Shown: in pieces, positions 33,778 through 42,830 of the stretch
Position numbering within the stretch: the stretch's first letter is position 1
Layout of the letters: the number at the start of each line of letters is the position of its first letter
NCBI GenBank assembly: GCA_024230315.1
Contig: JAAERO010000003.1
Location: 1-42,983, forward strand
Direction: 5' to 3'
Source: Hyphomicrobium sp.
Lineage (GTDB): Bacteria; Pseudomonadota; Alphaproteobacteria; Rhizobiales; Hyphomicrobiaceae
Length of the DNA: 42,983 bases
Program-made: the position numbers and the translations under genes
Notes under the pieces: generated by a model
Told to the model about the DNA's origin: nothing
The model's database searches: none
What the model saw: the letters and a program-made list of their open reading frames with translations, nothing else

Positions 33778-36700
33778 TGCGTCTCAACATATCCGCGTGG
33801 GCCATTCGCAAGCCCATTCCCTCGATCCTGTTGTTTGTGGTGGCGACATTGCTCGGCGTCATGAGCTTTGCCACGCTGCCGGTGACCCGCTTCCCGAACA
33901 TCGATGTGCCAGTGGTCTCGGTGACGATCACGCAATCGGGTGCGGCGCCGGCCGAACTCGAGACCCAGGTGACCCGAGAGGTCGAGGACGCCGTCGCCAA
34001 CATTCCTGGCATCAAGCACATCATATCGACGCTGACCGATGGCCGATCCACAACCGCTATGGAGTTCCGGCTCGAGATCGATCAGGACCGGGCTCTTAAC
34101 GATGTCAAAGACGCGATCGACGAGATTCGTGCCGACCTTCCACGCACCATTGACGAACCGATCGTCAAGCGCATCGATGTCGAAGGCCAATCGATCATGT
34201 CCTTTGCGGCGTCATCGGCGGGCATGACATTGGAGCAGCTCTCGTGGCACGTCGATGATGTCGTCATGCGCAAACTGCAGGGGGTTAAGGGTGTCGGCCG
34301 GGTAGAGCGCTATGGCGGCGTCGATCGCGAGATTCGCATCTTGCTTGATCCCGACCGGCTGCTGGCGTTTGGCATCACAGCAGCCGAAGTCAACAACCAG
34401 GTGCGGGCCACTAACGTTGACTTGGGCGGCGGTCGCGGCGAGGTCGGCGGCCAAGAACAAGCGATCCGCACTCTTGCCAGTGCACGCAGTGTGGAGGATT
34501 TAGCCGAGACCAAGATCGTGATCCCCGGTGGGCGAGAAGTTAGGCTCAAGGATCTCGGCCGCATCATCGATGATGCCAGCGAGCAGCGCTCATTCGCACG
34601 TCTCAATGGCGAACCCGTCGTGACTTTCGCGATATTCCGTTCGAAGGGATCGAGTGAAATTTCCGTCGCCGATATCGTGGAAGAAAACCTTAGCGAGCTG
34701 CGGGCGCAGTACCCGGAAGTGCACATCACGAAGATAGATGATGCCGTGGCCTATACGATCGGCAACTATCACTCCGCAATGGAGACACTGATTGAAGGTG
34801 CCATCCTCGCGGTGCTCGTAGTGCTGCTTTTCCTTCGAAACCTCCGCGCAACACTCATTGCCGCCGTCGCTCTCCCTCTGTCTGCGATCCCGACATTCTG
34901 GGCAATGTCGCTCATGGGCTTTTCGCTCAATCTCGTCACCCTTTTAGGCATCACGCTGGTGACCGGCATTCTCGTCGACGACGCCATCGTGGAAATCGAG
35001 AACATTGTGCGTCACATGCGTAAGGGCAAATCGCCCTATCGCGCGGCGCTTGAAGCAGCTGACGAGATCGGCCTCGCCGTGATTGCTATCTCGCTCACCA
35101 TCGTCGCCATCTTTGCACCAGTGTCATTTATGGGTGGCATCGCCGGCCAGTACTTTAAGCAGTTCGGCCTGACGGTCGCAGTTGCGGTGCTGTTTTCGCT
35201 TCTGGTCGCGCGCCTCCTCACGCCGGTCATGGCGGCCTACCTCATGCGGCCGATCCCCGAAGAGAAGGAAGGCGAGGGGTTCGTAATGCGGACCTACATA
35301 GGTTTCCTGCAGGCAACGCTCAAGGTGCGCTATCTCACGTTGATTGCGGGTATCGCACTTTTCTCCGCTTCCATCTACGCCACCACTCTTCTGCCGACCG
35401 GCTTCATCCCTGACGGGGATACCTCGCGCGTCGTCGTCTCCGCTGAGTTGCCGCCAGGTGCGACGCTGGAGGATTCGCGCGCCACGACGGATCAAATGGT
35501 AAAATCCTTGCGTACCGTTCCCGAGGTCAAAAGCGTATTTGCGCTTGGCGGCACCACTCCAACGGGCAAACTGGACATCCGCATGGCCGCGCTTTTTATC
35601 CACCTTGTGCCCAAGACAGAGCGCGACCTGACGCAAGATCAGCTCAAGGGCATAATTTCACGAAAACTCGCGGACATCCCAGACACGCGCTCCTGGTACG
35701 TCAATGAGCGTGGAGAGCGCGAGCTGTCATTTTCTATCCTGTCGAAGGACGGCGACAACCTCGACAAAGCGGTCGGCAAGCTGGAGAGCGCTTTGCGTCA
35801 CGTCCCTGGCTTCAAAAACGTCGCAGCTGATGCATCCATCAGCCGCCCCGAGCTGCGCGTGGTGCCGAGATTCTATGCCGCCGCGCGCCTTGGCGTTTCT
35901 CCCAACAAGATCGCGGAGACAATTCGGGTCGCAACAATCGGCGATATAGACGCAAACTTGGCCAAGTTCAACGCGGGCGATCGCTTAGTGCCTATTCGCG
36001 TTCAAGTCGACGAGGATGCGCGCGCTGACCTGCAACGCTTGAAGAACCTGCGCGTGGCCAGTGCTGACGCCAAGGCGATTCCGCTCGCAGCCGTCGCTGA
36101 TATTTCCTTCGGACGCGGACCCGGCTCGATCAATCGTTTCGACCGGAAGCGCCGGGCTGTGATCGGCGTCGATTTGGAGTCCCGCTATGCGCTAAGCCGT
36201 GCGCGCGAGAAATTTGTCGAGGTGTTCGAGGAGCAAAATATCGCGCAGGGCGTACGTTTGCAGCCTGCTGGCGACGCGGAGATCCAGGACGAAGTCGCCG
36301 ATGGATTTACGATGGCGATGGTAACTGGGCTTGTGCTCGTATTCGGCCTTCTCATCTTGTTGTTTGGCAGCGTGACCCAACCGGTGACGATTCTGCTGTC
36401 CTTGCCATTGTCGTTCGGCGGCGTGGTGCTCGCGCTATTGCTGACTAACAACCCCATCAGCATGCCGGTCTACATCGGTCTTTTGATGCTCATGGGCATC
36501 GTGACGAAGAACGCGATTATGCTTGTCGATTTCGCGATCGAGGCGATGGCCAAGGGCGTCGATCGCATCAAGGCGGTGATCGATGCTGGGCGCAAGCGTG
36601 CGCGGCCCATCGTCATGACGACCCTTGCCATGGTCGCGGGCATGTTGCCAAGCGCGCTCGCGTATGGAGAAGGCGGCGAATTCCGCTCACCGATGGCGAT

Positions 36701-36938
36701 CGCGGTGATCGGCGGACTGCTCGTATCAACCGTCTTGTCACTCATCTTCGTTCCATCGTTCTACACCGTTATGGATGACGTCGGTCGCGTGCTTTGGCAC
36801 ATCTTCGGGCGTTTCATCGGGCTGACTGATGAGCCTGACGCGCTACTTACGGAGACGGTGGCGGCCAAGGATGGCGAGAAAGATACCAGCCCGCCGCACC
36901 CGCCGCGCTCAGTCCCACCTGCAATCGCCGCGGAATAG
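33777..36938 (+). CDS. RND efflux pump permease (AcrB/MexB-like superfamily)
   Basis: Proton-driven inner-membrane exporter of 1053 residues with twelve helices and two large periplasmic domains. It starts 'RLNISAWAIRKPIPSILLF'. The proton-relay Asp pair is in 'ILVDDAIVEIENIV' (about residue 400), and the matching Lys is in 'IVTKNAIMLVDFAIE' (about 911). The family repeat 'GMLPSALAYGEGGEFRSPMA' is present. Sequence style ('TLPVTRFPNIDVPVVSVTI', 'SRPELRVVPRFYAAARLGVS') suits the multidrug (HAE1-like) group rather than metal exporters. The substrate is unknown. Regulated with its adaptor by the TetR gene upstream. The gene is intact. Confidence 0.96.
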   Translation: MRLNISAWAIRKPIPSILLFVVATLLGVMSFATLPVTRFPNIDVPVVSVTITQSGAAPAELETQVTREVEDAVANIPGIKHIISTLTDGRSTTAMEFRLEIDQDRALNDVKDAIDEIRADLPRTIDEPIVKRIDVEGQSIMSFAASSAGMTLEQLSWHVDDVVMRKLQGVKGVGRVERYGGVDREIRILLDPDRLLAFGITAAEVNNQVRATNVDLGGGRGEVGGQEQAIRTLASARSVEDLAETKIVIPGGREVRLKDLGRIIDDASEQRSFARLNGEPVVTFAIFRSKGSSEISVADIVEENLSELRAQYPEVHITKIDDAVAYTIGNYHSAMETLIEGAILAVLVVLLFLRNLRATLIAAVALPLSAIPTFWAMSLMGFSLNLVTLLGITLVTGILVDDAIVEIENIVRHMRKGKSPYRAALEAADEIGLAVIAISLTIVAIFAPVSFMGGIAGQYFKQFGLTVAVAVLFSLLVARLLTPVMAAYLMRPIPEEKEGEGFVMRTYIGFLQATLKVRYLTLIAGIALFSASIYATTLLPTGFIPDGDTSRVVVSAELPPGATLEDSRATTDQMVKSLRTVPEVKSVFALGGTTPTGKLDIRMAALFIHLVPKTERDLTQDQLKGIISRKLADIPDTRSWYVNERGERELSFSILSKDGDNLDKAVGKLESALRHVPGFKNVAADASISRPELRVVPRFYAAARLGVSPNKIAETIRVATIGDIDANLAKFNAGDRLVPIRVQVDEDARADLQRLKNLRVASADAKAIPLAAVADISFGRGPGSINRFDRKRRAVIGVDLESRYALSRAREKFVEVFEEQNIAQGVRLQPAGDAEIQDEVADGFTMAMVTGLVLVFGLLILLFGSVTQPVTILLSLPLSFGGVVLALLLTNNPISMPVYIGLLMLMGIVTKNAIMLVDFAIEAMAKGVDRIKAVIDAGRKRARPIVMTTLAMVAGMLPSALAYGEGGEFRSPMAIAVIGGLLVSTVLSLIFVPSFYTVMDDVGRVLWHIFGRFIGLTDEPDALLTETVAAKDGEKDTSPPHPPRSVPPAIAAE

Positions 36939-36952
36939 TTGCCAAATACACT

Positions 36953-36977
36953 TCGGGCGGCCGAAACGGCCGCCCGA
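36953..36977. terminator. Strong hairpin between convergent exporter operons
   Basis: CGGGCGGCCG and CGGCCGCCCG (36954-36963, 36967-36976) form a perfect 10-bp stem with an AAA loop, extended by one T-A pair. It lies 16 bases after the RND stop and 35 after the DevB-like stop. T-runs are absent on both sides, but its position and stability suit a bidirectional transcription end. Confidence 0.7.
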
Positions 36978-37011
36978 GTTGATCAAATCCGCATCGATGA
37001 TTGTGTGTCGG

Positions 37012-38124
37012 TTAGTTCATGGTCGCGGCCGTCGCGGCGTTCGTTTCGTGTTTGAAAAACACATCGACACGCATACCGGTTAGCAACGGCGGCAGACCAT
37101 CGAGATCGATGACAGCCTCGAGAACCTCAACGTCGTTGGGACGACGGGGACCACGCGTAGCAATGCGCGGCGTTGAAAGCGACTGCGCAACTGAACTGAC
37201 CCGTCCCGTGAAATCATGGTCGGGATACGCATCTGCGCGAACGATCGCACGTTGACCAACACGGATCTTCGCTGCGTCACGATCTTCCACTTCCGCGCGA
37301 ACCTTCATTCTTGCGAGATCACCGAAAACAAGCAGCGTGTTTCCTGGCGACGGGACGGCGACTTCCCCCTCCTTGGCGATTAGATTGAGAACCGTGCCAT
37401 CAAAGGGCGCACGGATCCGCGTGCGCTCCACGGCAAGCTCAGAAGCCGACAACTCAGCGCGCGCAATTGCGAGACCCGATTCCAGGCGCGTCGCCAATGG
37501 CATACCCGTTTTCGCATTCACAGTCGCCAACGCGGTGCGCTCGTCGGTCAGCTTCTTCTTGGCTTCCTTCAGTTCGGATCGCGCGTCTTCCACGGACTCC
37601 TGCGTACCCATGCCAGCACGCCGCTCTGCCAACACATCGTCGAATGCCTGACGCGCACCAAACACAGCGCGCTCCGCCGAGGCGACCGCGTCCTCTGCGG
37701 CGCGACGGTCATCAGCGAGCCCCTTGACGTTCTCCTCGTCGCGCTCACGCACGCGCACATCAGATTCTGCGGACGCGGCCACCACTTTCGTGAGGGCCTC
37801 CTCGTCGTTGAGACGGATGAGGAGATCGCCACCCTTGACGCGATCGTTTACATCAATTCCGACCAATTCGATCTTGCCAGGCACTTCAGCAGTAATCCGC
37901 ACCTCACCGCTCTGCGGCTCGACACGGCCAGTCGCTGAAGCAGCCCACGTGGGCCGCCGCGCCGATTTCTCAGCGGTGGAATCCGGCGCCTTCTCCGATG
38001 CCGTCTGCGCTTTATCCTGCGCAACTACCGGCCCCCAAGAGCGGTTGTTGACGTAAACACCAATGGCGATCGCCAAGATGCCGGCGATGCCGAGAGTAAC
38101 AACAGTGGAGTTGACCTTAACCAT
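37012..38124 (-). CDS. ABC exporter adaptor, HlyD/DevB-like
   Basis: A 370-residue HlyD-type membrane fusion protein. The ATG at 38122-38124 overlaps the ATPase stop (GCATGGTTAA). An N-terminal membrane helix ('STVVTLGIAGILAIAIGVYV') is followed by a variable linker, lipoyl halves ('EVPGKIELVGIDVNDRVKGG' and 'RIRAPFDGTVLNLIAKEGEV') and a long coiled coil (about 110-230). The C-terminal beta domain includes 'ARMKVRAEVEDRDAAKIRVG'. With the two genes upstream it makes a DevBCA-type exporter; in cyanobacteria such systems export glycolipids. The substrate here is unknown. Confidence 0.9.
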   Translation of the reverse strand: MVKVNSTVVTLGIAGILAIAIGVYVNNRSWGPVVAQDKAQTASEKAPDSTAEKSARRPTWAASATGRVEPQSGEVRITAEVPGKIELVGIDVNDRVKGGDLLIRLNDEEALTKVVAASAESDVRVRERDEENVKGLADDRRAAEDAVASAERAVFGARQAFDDVLAERRAGMGTQESVEDARSELKEAKKKLTDERTALATVNAKTGMPLATRLESGLAIARAELSASELAVERTRIRAPFDGTVLNLIAKEGEVAVPSPGNTLLVFGDLARMKVRAEVEDRDAAKIRVGQRAIVRADAYPDHDFTGRVSSVAQSLSTPRIATRGPRRPNDVEVLEAVIDLDGLPPLLTGMRVDVFFKHETNAATAATMN

Positions 38125-38869
38125 GCGCCTTCCGTCTCTTTGTGAGATCTGCAATTTCGGGGGCATCCAAGCCCTCCGGCCGGCGCTCTTCGCCGACGAT
38201 CCGCCCGTCCTCAATTCGCACGACCCGGTCGGCGTAACTCAGCGTTCGGGGATCGTGCGTGACCGCAAGGACGCTGCGGTCTTGTTCTTTTGCAATTCTT
38301 GACAATAACGCCATGACGGCGTGGCCGTTCTCGCTGTCGAGTGACGCCGTCGGCTCGTCAGCCAGCACGATCGAAGGCGAACTCGCGATGGCGCGCGCCA
38401 CCGCAACACGCTGCTGCTCACCACCACTCAAGCCCCCGGGGTAGCTCTTGAGCCGATAACCGAGCCCAACGTCTCTTAGCACCTCTTCGGCGCGGTTCGC
38501 CGCAGGGAAGCCTTTCTGGCCCCGCACATCAAGCGCGATGCGCACATTCTCGAGTGCCGTGAGCGTCGGGAACAAGTTGTAGGACTGGAAGACGAAGCCG
38601 ATGTGCTTGCGGCGCAGATCCGCCAGCTCCTCGGGCGACAGCCGGTCGGTGGATTGACCGGCAATCCTCAGCGATCCCGCCGTCGGCGTCAGAATGCAAC
38701 CCAAGATTGACAGAAAAGTCGTCTTGCCACTGCCCGAAGGACCCATGAGCAGCGTCAACTCGCCGGGAACCAGGGAGAGGCTGACGCCCTTCAGAGCGCG
38801 AACCATTGCGGCACCGTGGCCCAGGTCCTTCACAATGTCTTCGGCTTCTAGGACAGGTTTACCAGTCAT
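38117..38869 (-). CDS. ABC exporter ATPase, DevA/LolD-like
   Basis: A 250-residue ATP-binding subunit of the MacB/LolD/DevA family. Walker A is GPSGSGKT (43-50), the signature is LSGGEQ (147-152), Walker B is 'VLADEP' (168-173), and the switch His is in 'VTHDPR'. The ATG at 38867-38869 overlaps the permease stop (ATGA); an in-frame extension to 38938 has no family match. It works with the permease and the HlyD-like adaptor encoded on either side. Confidence 0.93.
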   Translation of the reverse strand: MTGKPVLEAEDIVKDLGHGAAMVRALKGVSLSLVPGELTLLMGPSGSGKTTFLSILGCILTPTAGSLRIAGQSTDRLSPEELADLRRKHIGFVFQSYNLFPTLTALENVRIALDVRGQKGFPAANRAEEVLRDVGLGYRLKSYPGGLSGGEQQRVAVARAIASSPSIVLADEPTASLDSENGHAVMALLSRIAKEQDRSVLAVTHDPRTLSYADRVVRIEDGRIVGEERRPEGLDAPEIADLTKRRKAHG

Positions 38870-39996
38870 CGATTGAATACCACTGCAGGGTCGATCTTCA
38901 TGACCTTGAAGATAGCCGCAAGCGCCGAGATTGCGCACATGCCGACGGTGAGCGTGAACAACCAGAATGCTAAGCCGGGCGTCATAACCAGTGGCAATAC
39001 GCTGCCTTGGCTGAGCACGAGAATGCCGAGCGCCACGGTCATGCCGAGGATATACCCCATCACTGCGCTCAAGCCCGCTTGCATGAGAATGACCTGTCGA
39101 ATATAGCCCGACGACGATCCTAATGCACGCAAGGTCGCGAACTCGTTCAGATGGTCTTTCGTGCTGGAGTAGAGGGTCTGCGCGACGATCACCGTGCCAA
39201 CCAGGCTACCCAGCAAGGCACCGCCAATCAGTGCCACACCGGCGCCCGTGCGGAACAGCCACTGCTTCAGGCTGCGATTACGAAACTCTTCCTGCGTCAG
39301 GACCTCGGCCCCGTCCAGGCGCCCGCGCAAATCTTGCTGCACTACATTCACGTCGGCTCCAGGCTCAAGTTGAACGAGGTAGAACGTGGTTCGCTCGCCG
39401 TCGACGCCGATCAAACTCCGCGCGCGGTTCAAGGTTGTGTAGGTATAGGGCGATTGGGTGAAGGAGCGCACGCCGTCCGTCAACGCACGCACGCGTACGC
39501 GGCCCGTAGCGATCTGCGAGGTATCACCGAGACCGTTGATGCCGAGATCTTTGAGATAGGTTCGATCAACCGCGACCGATTCAGGCGCCTTGATATCCTC
39601 CCAAGTGCCGTCCACCAGCGCCCATGGCTCGAGGCCGCCATCCTCCGCGTCGGTGCCGACAATCACCACACGCGTGCTGCCGCCTGCCGGCTTGCGCCAC
39701 TCGGCGAATTTCACGATCAGCGGAATAACGGCTTTAACGCCAGGGGTGGCCAACGCCTGGTGGCGCTCGCGCGGTGTCAGAAGCAGGCCGCCGTCTTCAA
39801 AGCTCTTGGCTCCATAGGCGGTGATCCAGAGGTCGGCCTTGGCGTGATCGATATGTGCCGTGATCATGTAGCTCGACCCGAGATAGAGGCCGAGCTGCAC
39901 AGCAACGAGCACAATCGCGAATAGAATTCCAACGAGCGTCACCGTCAAACGGACGCGATCATGGAATAAGTTGCGAAAGGCAAGCGTCAATGTCAT
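38866..39996 (-). CDS. ABC exporter permease, DevC/FtsX-like
   Basis: A 376-residue permease of the FtsX/MacB superfamily, DevC type. An N-terminal helix after 'LAFRNLFHDRVRLTVTLVGILFA' (quoted in part from 'RNLFHDRVRLT') precedes a large periplasmic domain. Three helices near the C-terminus follow, including 'GALLGSLVGTVIVAQTLY' and 'GYILGMTVALGILVLSQG'. 'TLRALGSSSGYIRQVI' is the conserved coupling loop facing the ATPase. It is the first gene of the three-gene minus-strand operon; the upstream gap holds a 16-base dyad at 40112-40127. Confidence 0.92.
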   Translation of the reverse strand: MTLTLAFRNLFHDRVRLTVTLVGILFAIVLVAVQLGLYLGSSYMITAHIDHAKADLWITAYGAKSFEDGGLLLTPRERHQALATPGVKAVIPLIVKFAEWRKPAGGSTRVVIVGTDAEDGGLEPWALVDGTWEDIKAPESVAVDRTYLKDLGINGLGDTSQIATGRVRVRALTDGVRSFTQSPYTYTTLNRARSLIGVDGERTTFYLVQLEPGADVNVVQQDLRGRLDGAEVLTQEEFRNRSLKQWLFRTGAGVALIGGALLGSLVGTVIVAQTLYSSTKDHLNEFATLRALGSSSGYIRQVILMQAGLSAVMGYILGMTVALGILVLSQGSVLPLVMTPGLAFWLFTLTVGMCAISALAAIFKVMKIDPAVVFNR

Positions 39997-40111
39997 TGAA
40001 CGGTTCCGGTGTACTCGAGGGCATGCGGCAGACCGTGCATCATAGGTGGGCCATTCGCGCCGCGGTTAACCATCGAACTTGGCCTCGGGAAGACATACCC
40101 CTAATTTTGGA

Positions 40112-40127
40112 GCAGCTTGGAAGCTGC
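40112..40127. promoter_or_regulatory. GCAGCTT-GG-AAGCTGC dyad upstream of devC-like gene
   Basis: Perfect 7-base arms with a 2-base centre, 116 bases before the permease start. Candidate operator for the ABC export operon; no matching regulator gene is adjacent. Confidence 0.4.
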
Positions 40128-40278
40128 GCGAATTCGCCTCATATGGGTCTGGCAGCAAACTTGCGCTAGATGGGCCGCGTTGAGGAGCGAAGATTGAGAA
40201 CAGTCTAAAGGCGAAGGGCAAAGCAATTGAATTGCGAACCTTAGCCACCTTTATATGCCTTCAGGTTACATACCCAAA

Positions 40279-40310
40279 GGCGAAACCGGAAGTTCCGGCT
40301 AGCTTTCGCC
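40279..40310 (+). other. Nested hairpin in the DUF2147 leader
   Basis: The outer arms GGCGAAA (40279-40285) and TTTCGCC (40304-40310) enclose CCGGAA-G-TTCCGG (40286-40298). Only CTAGC is unpaired on one side. It would form a stable RNA structure 65-100 bases before the DUF2147 start. Confidence 0.45.
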
Positions 40311-40314
40311 GCTT

Positions 40315-40350
40315 TCAGCGCCTAATTCAGCGCCTAATTCAGCGCCGTCG
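40315..40350 (+). repeat. Three tandem copies of a 12-base unit
   Basis: TTCAGCGCCTAA occurs twice in full, and a third copy differs in its last three bases (GTC). It lies directly after the nested hairpin and 27 bases before the DUF2147 ATG. Confidence 0.85.
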
Positions 40351-40376
40351 TTTGACACAACATTGGCAATCCTACC

Positions 40377-41060
40377 ATGCGTCATAATCAGCACAGCTCA
40401 AATCAGCACACTTCTAAAGGTACCTTTCCCAAGCGCTTAGCGGGTCTTTGCGGTGTGTTTGCCGCCGCGTTGGCCGGGCTTGGCGCCGCCCCCGGCGATG
40501 CTCCAATGCCACCAGAGGTGGGCCTCTGGTATAATCATTCTGGCAAAGGCGCAGTGGAGATCCGCCCGTGCAGCGACAGTAAGAGCCGCTTGTGCGGCAA
40601 CATTGTCTGGCTCAAGGAACAGAACGGAAAGAACGGCCAACCTCTCAAGGATCGCCGCAACGCGAGGCGGTCGCAACGCGACCGGCCCATTTGCGGACTT
40701 CCCGTTCTTGGTTCGCTCAGGCGTATGCGAGGGGGCGGATGGGACGGCGGATGGGTCTATGATCCAGAAGTGGGCAAGACCTTTGACGCGGCCATCAAGC
40801 TTGCCTCCCGCAAGCGGCTGATCTTGACGGGGTACAAGGGCATCAAGCTGTTCAGTAAGTCCTTCACATGGAGACGGGCGCCGGACGATTTACCGCGCTG
40901 TAGCACTGAGCCCTCCGAACGGCAGGCGACACTTCCGCGCGATGCGGTGTCGCCTCCGGTCCCGTACCAAAAGGCGGTGCAAGTCCAAGCCCCGCGCCAA
41001 ACTCAGGGTCGGATCATACCGCCCCCGCCTGTGCCGACGATACGCAGGACGGCGCCCTAA
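40377..41060 (+). CDS. DUF2147 exported protein with Pro-rich tail
   Basis: A 227-residue secreted protein of the DUF2147 family, common in proteobacteria and of unknown function. A basic N-terminus and hydrophobic stretch ('LAGLCGVFAAALAGLGAAPG') form the signal. Family motifs are 'GLWYNHSGKGAVEIRPC', 'LCGNIVWLKE', 'RPICGLPVLGSL', 'GGWVYDPEVGKTFDAAI' and 'TGYKGIKLFSKSFTWRRA'. The expected Asn/Pro-rich loop near residue 90 is replaced by an Arg-rich segment. About 50 residues after the domain are proline-rich and variable. Its leader carries the tandem repeats and hairpin. Confidence 0.88.
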   Translation: MRHNQHSSNQHTSKGTFPKRLAGLCGVFAAALAGLGAAPGDAPMPPEVGLWYNHSGKGAVEIRPCSDSKSRLCGNIVWLKEQNGKNGQPLKDRRNARRSQRDRPICGLPVLGSLRRMRGGGWDGGWVYDPEVGKTFDAAIKLASRKRLILTGYKGIKLFSKSFTWRRAPDDLPRCSTEPSERQATLPRDAVSPPVPYQKAVQVQAPRQTQGRIIPPPPVPTIRRTAP

Positions 41061-41067
41061 TCCCAGA

Positions 41068-41961
41068 TCAGGTTTTGGCGCTGCCCTGTTCCTTAAGGTT
41101 GCCTTCGCCTGCTGAAGAGATCGTCTGAGCATCCTCAAAGCGCTTCGTGAGACGGGCGGCAAACTCCGTGGTGCGCTCCACCACAATGGAGCGCTGACGA
41201 TCGAGCGTCACCATGTGATAGCAATCGTCAAGAACGTGAAGTTCTACAAGTCCCGCCAGCCTGCGCTGGATCTTCATTGTGTTCTTGAGATCGCTCTGGT
41301 CATCATGGCGCGGGTGGAACATCAACGTGTGCTGCTTCACCTTATTGAGGAGCGGCTTGACGTTGCGAACCAGCTTGCGGAATTCAAGCACGAGGCCACC
41401 ACCGCGCCCGAAGAAATCTTCGATCGCGTCGTTGTCGCCTTGCAGCGCATCCACGATGAAGCTGCGTAGCCGATCATCCTTGATACCGTGAGGTTCACGT
41501 CCCTTGAAGTGAAACAGCCGCGCGGCCCACTTTTGCTTGACCAACCTGAACAGGCTGAAATACCAGGGGATCGCCCAGCCGTTGGCCCACAATGTCGGCG
41601 AGAACAGCAACAAGCCCTGAACGCCGTCGGGTCGCATGGCAGCAAGCCTCAGCGCCAGCATGGTGCCGGCCGAGATGCCGCCGACGAGAACTGTATCGCA
41701 CTGCTTGGAGATTTCGTCGTGCGCCGTTTCCAGCGCCGCGTACCAATCCGTCCAACTCGACAGGCCCGTAACGTCGGTCCCTCCTGCGAGACCAGGGAGC
41801 GTCGGGCAATAGACGGTGTATCCGTCTTTGCCGAGTGCGTGCGCAAGGAACCGCAGCTCAATCGGCGACCCGCCGAGGCTATGAACCAGCAACACGCCTT
41901 TGCGGCCCCCAGGAACGTAGTGGCTACCCCACGCGATCTTCATCTTATCTTGGTTTTTCAT
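41068..41961 (-). CDS. Alpha/beta hydrolase, carboxylesterase-like
   Basis: A 297-residue cytoplasmic alpha/beta-hydrolase similar to bacterial monoacyl esterases of the Est30/YvaK type. The oxyanion region is 'VLLVHSLGGSPIELR', the nucleophile elbow is 'VGGISAGT' with Ser97, the acid is probably in 'HPRHDDQSD', and the His is in 'DDCYHMVTLDRQR'. The triad is complete. The start at 41961 is followed by a second in-frame ATG at 41943. The gene is convergent with DUF2147, seven bases apart. The natural substrate cannot be told. Confidence 0.9.
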   Translation of the reverse strand: MKNQDKMKIAWGSHYVPGGRKGVLLVHSLGGSPIELRFLAHALGKDGYTVYCPTLPGLAGGTDVTGLSSWTDWYAALETAHDEISKQCDTVLVGGISAGTMLALRLAAMRPDGVQGLLLFSPTLWANGWAIPWYFSLFRLVKQKWAARLFHFKGREPHGIKDDRLRSFIVDALQGDNDAIEDFFGRGGGLVLEFRKLVRNVKPLLNKVKQHTLMFHPRHDDQSDLKNTMKIQRRLAGLVELHVLDDCYHMVTLDRQRSIVVERTTEFAARLTKRFEDAQTISSAGEGNLKEQGSAKT

Positions 41962-42683
41962 ATGGTCGACTTAACTCGCTCGCAAACTAGACTGACACTC
42001 GTGACTGGCCGGCGTCGCTGCGGAGCATATGAATGCGCGCGGCCCCGACCCTTAGGTTCAAACGCTCTATTTTTCGTTTCCTCAAACCAGGTTCTGATTT
42101 CGCCATCAGGACGCTTGACGTCGTTATGGTTTTGATTGAGCCGCAGCGTCTGGTGGACACCGCATCTGCGCGATGCGGGAGATAGGGAGGGGCACTCACT
42201 GACGCGAACCACCGCGCATGGCGATGGGGCACCCTGCCGCACTCTCAAGACGCTCTTCGTCCGCAATCCCTCTTGCCCGTCCATTCCAGCCGCCGCTTCC
42301 GCTTAAACCTAAAGTCAAAGTGCAATCAGACGGCCGGAAACGCCGGACTGAAACATCGGCGGCGGCCTTCTCAAGCTAATCTGTGGCGAGAACAAGGCAT
42401 CGAACATTCGTTATTCAGCCCATTCACGCGCACCACTGCACCACGCATGATGCAACGCACTCAAGCTCACATTTGTACACTACAAAACGCCAGAACGCAG
42501 TGAAATTACACCAGTTCCTTGGATCCGCACCTATTCATATAATCTACGCCAGTTTTGTCGCAGGCAAATTAATACGCTGAAAACGTTATTAATTGATGCC
42601 GTTCGACGCCGCTTTTTGGCCACGATCTACGTTCGCGAACTAAGACCAAAGGCCAAGGCACCCATGACAGCAGCGCCAAGATG
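41962..42683. other. Long region without a convincing gene
   Basis: 722 bases. Open frames on both strands look like shadows: odd composition, no ribosome sites, no family match. It holds a perfect hairpin, CCGCATC-TGCGC-GATGCGG (42160-42178), without a T-run, and an AT-rich inverted repeat at 42567-42594. It could contain a small RNA or a decayed gene; I see no direct evidence for either. Confidence 0.5.
42567..42594. promoter_or_regulatory. AATTAATA-N12-TATTAATT inverted repeat
   Basis: Perfect 8-base arms in an AT-rich spot, about 90 bases beyond the stop of the small membrane gene at 42684. Possibly a regulator site or a weak transcription end. Confidence 0.4.
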
Positions 42684-42818
42684 TCACGCCCGTCGGCGAG
42701 CAACAAAACCGGCCCCGATATAGGCCATGGCCACGATGGCGAGGACTATGAACCCCAGCGCAATGACGGAGCCGCGTACGAAGCGAACACGTGCCGCTTC
42801 AGACAAGTTCGGGCGCAT
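42684..42818 (-). CDS. 44-residue single-helix membrane protein
   Basis: A short gene with ATG at 42816-42818 and TGA at 42684-42686. The product has a polar, basic N-terminus ('RPNLSEAARVRFVRGS'), one membrane helix ('VIALGFIVLAIVAMAYIGAGF') and a basic end 'VARRRA'. This organisation is typical of genuine small membrane proteins and unlike random translation. I know no family for it. A dyad GTTAT-ACGTA-ATAAC lies 13 bases before the start. The ribosome site is weak (CGGG). Confidence 0.55.
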   Translation of the reverse strand: MRPNLSEAARVRFVRGSVIALGFIVLAIVAMAYIGAGFVARRRA

Positions 42819-42830
42819 CGAAACCCGAGC

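Larger units (their letters stand above)
39997..40376. other. Divergent intergenic region, devC-like / DUF2147
   Basis: 380 bases without a gene, but with ordered repeats: the dyad GCAGCTT-GG-AAGCTGC (40112-40127), a nested hairpin (40279-40310) and three 12-base tandem repeats (40315-40350). It must hold the promoters of both flanking genes; I could not pick a clear -35/-10 pair. Confidence 0.6.

Noticed and set aside
42383-42580. Plus-strand 65-residue open frame
   Set aside because: Thr/His-rich random-looking sequence without motif or ribosome site.
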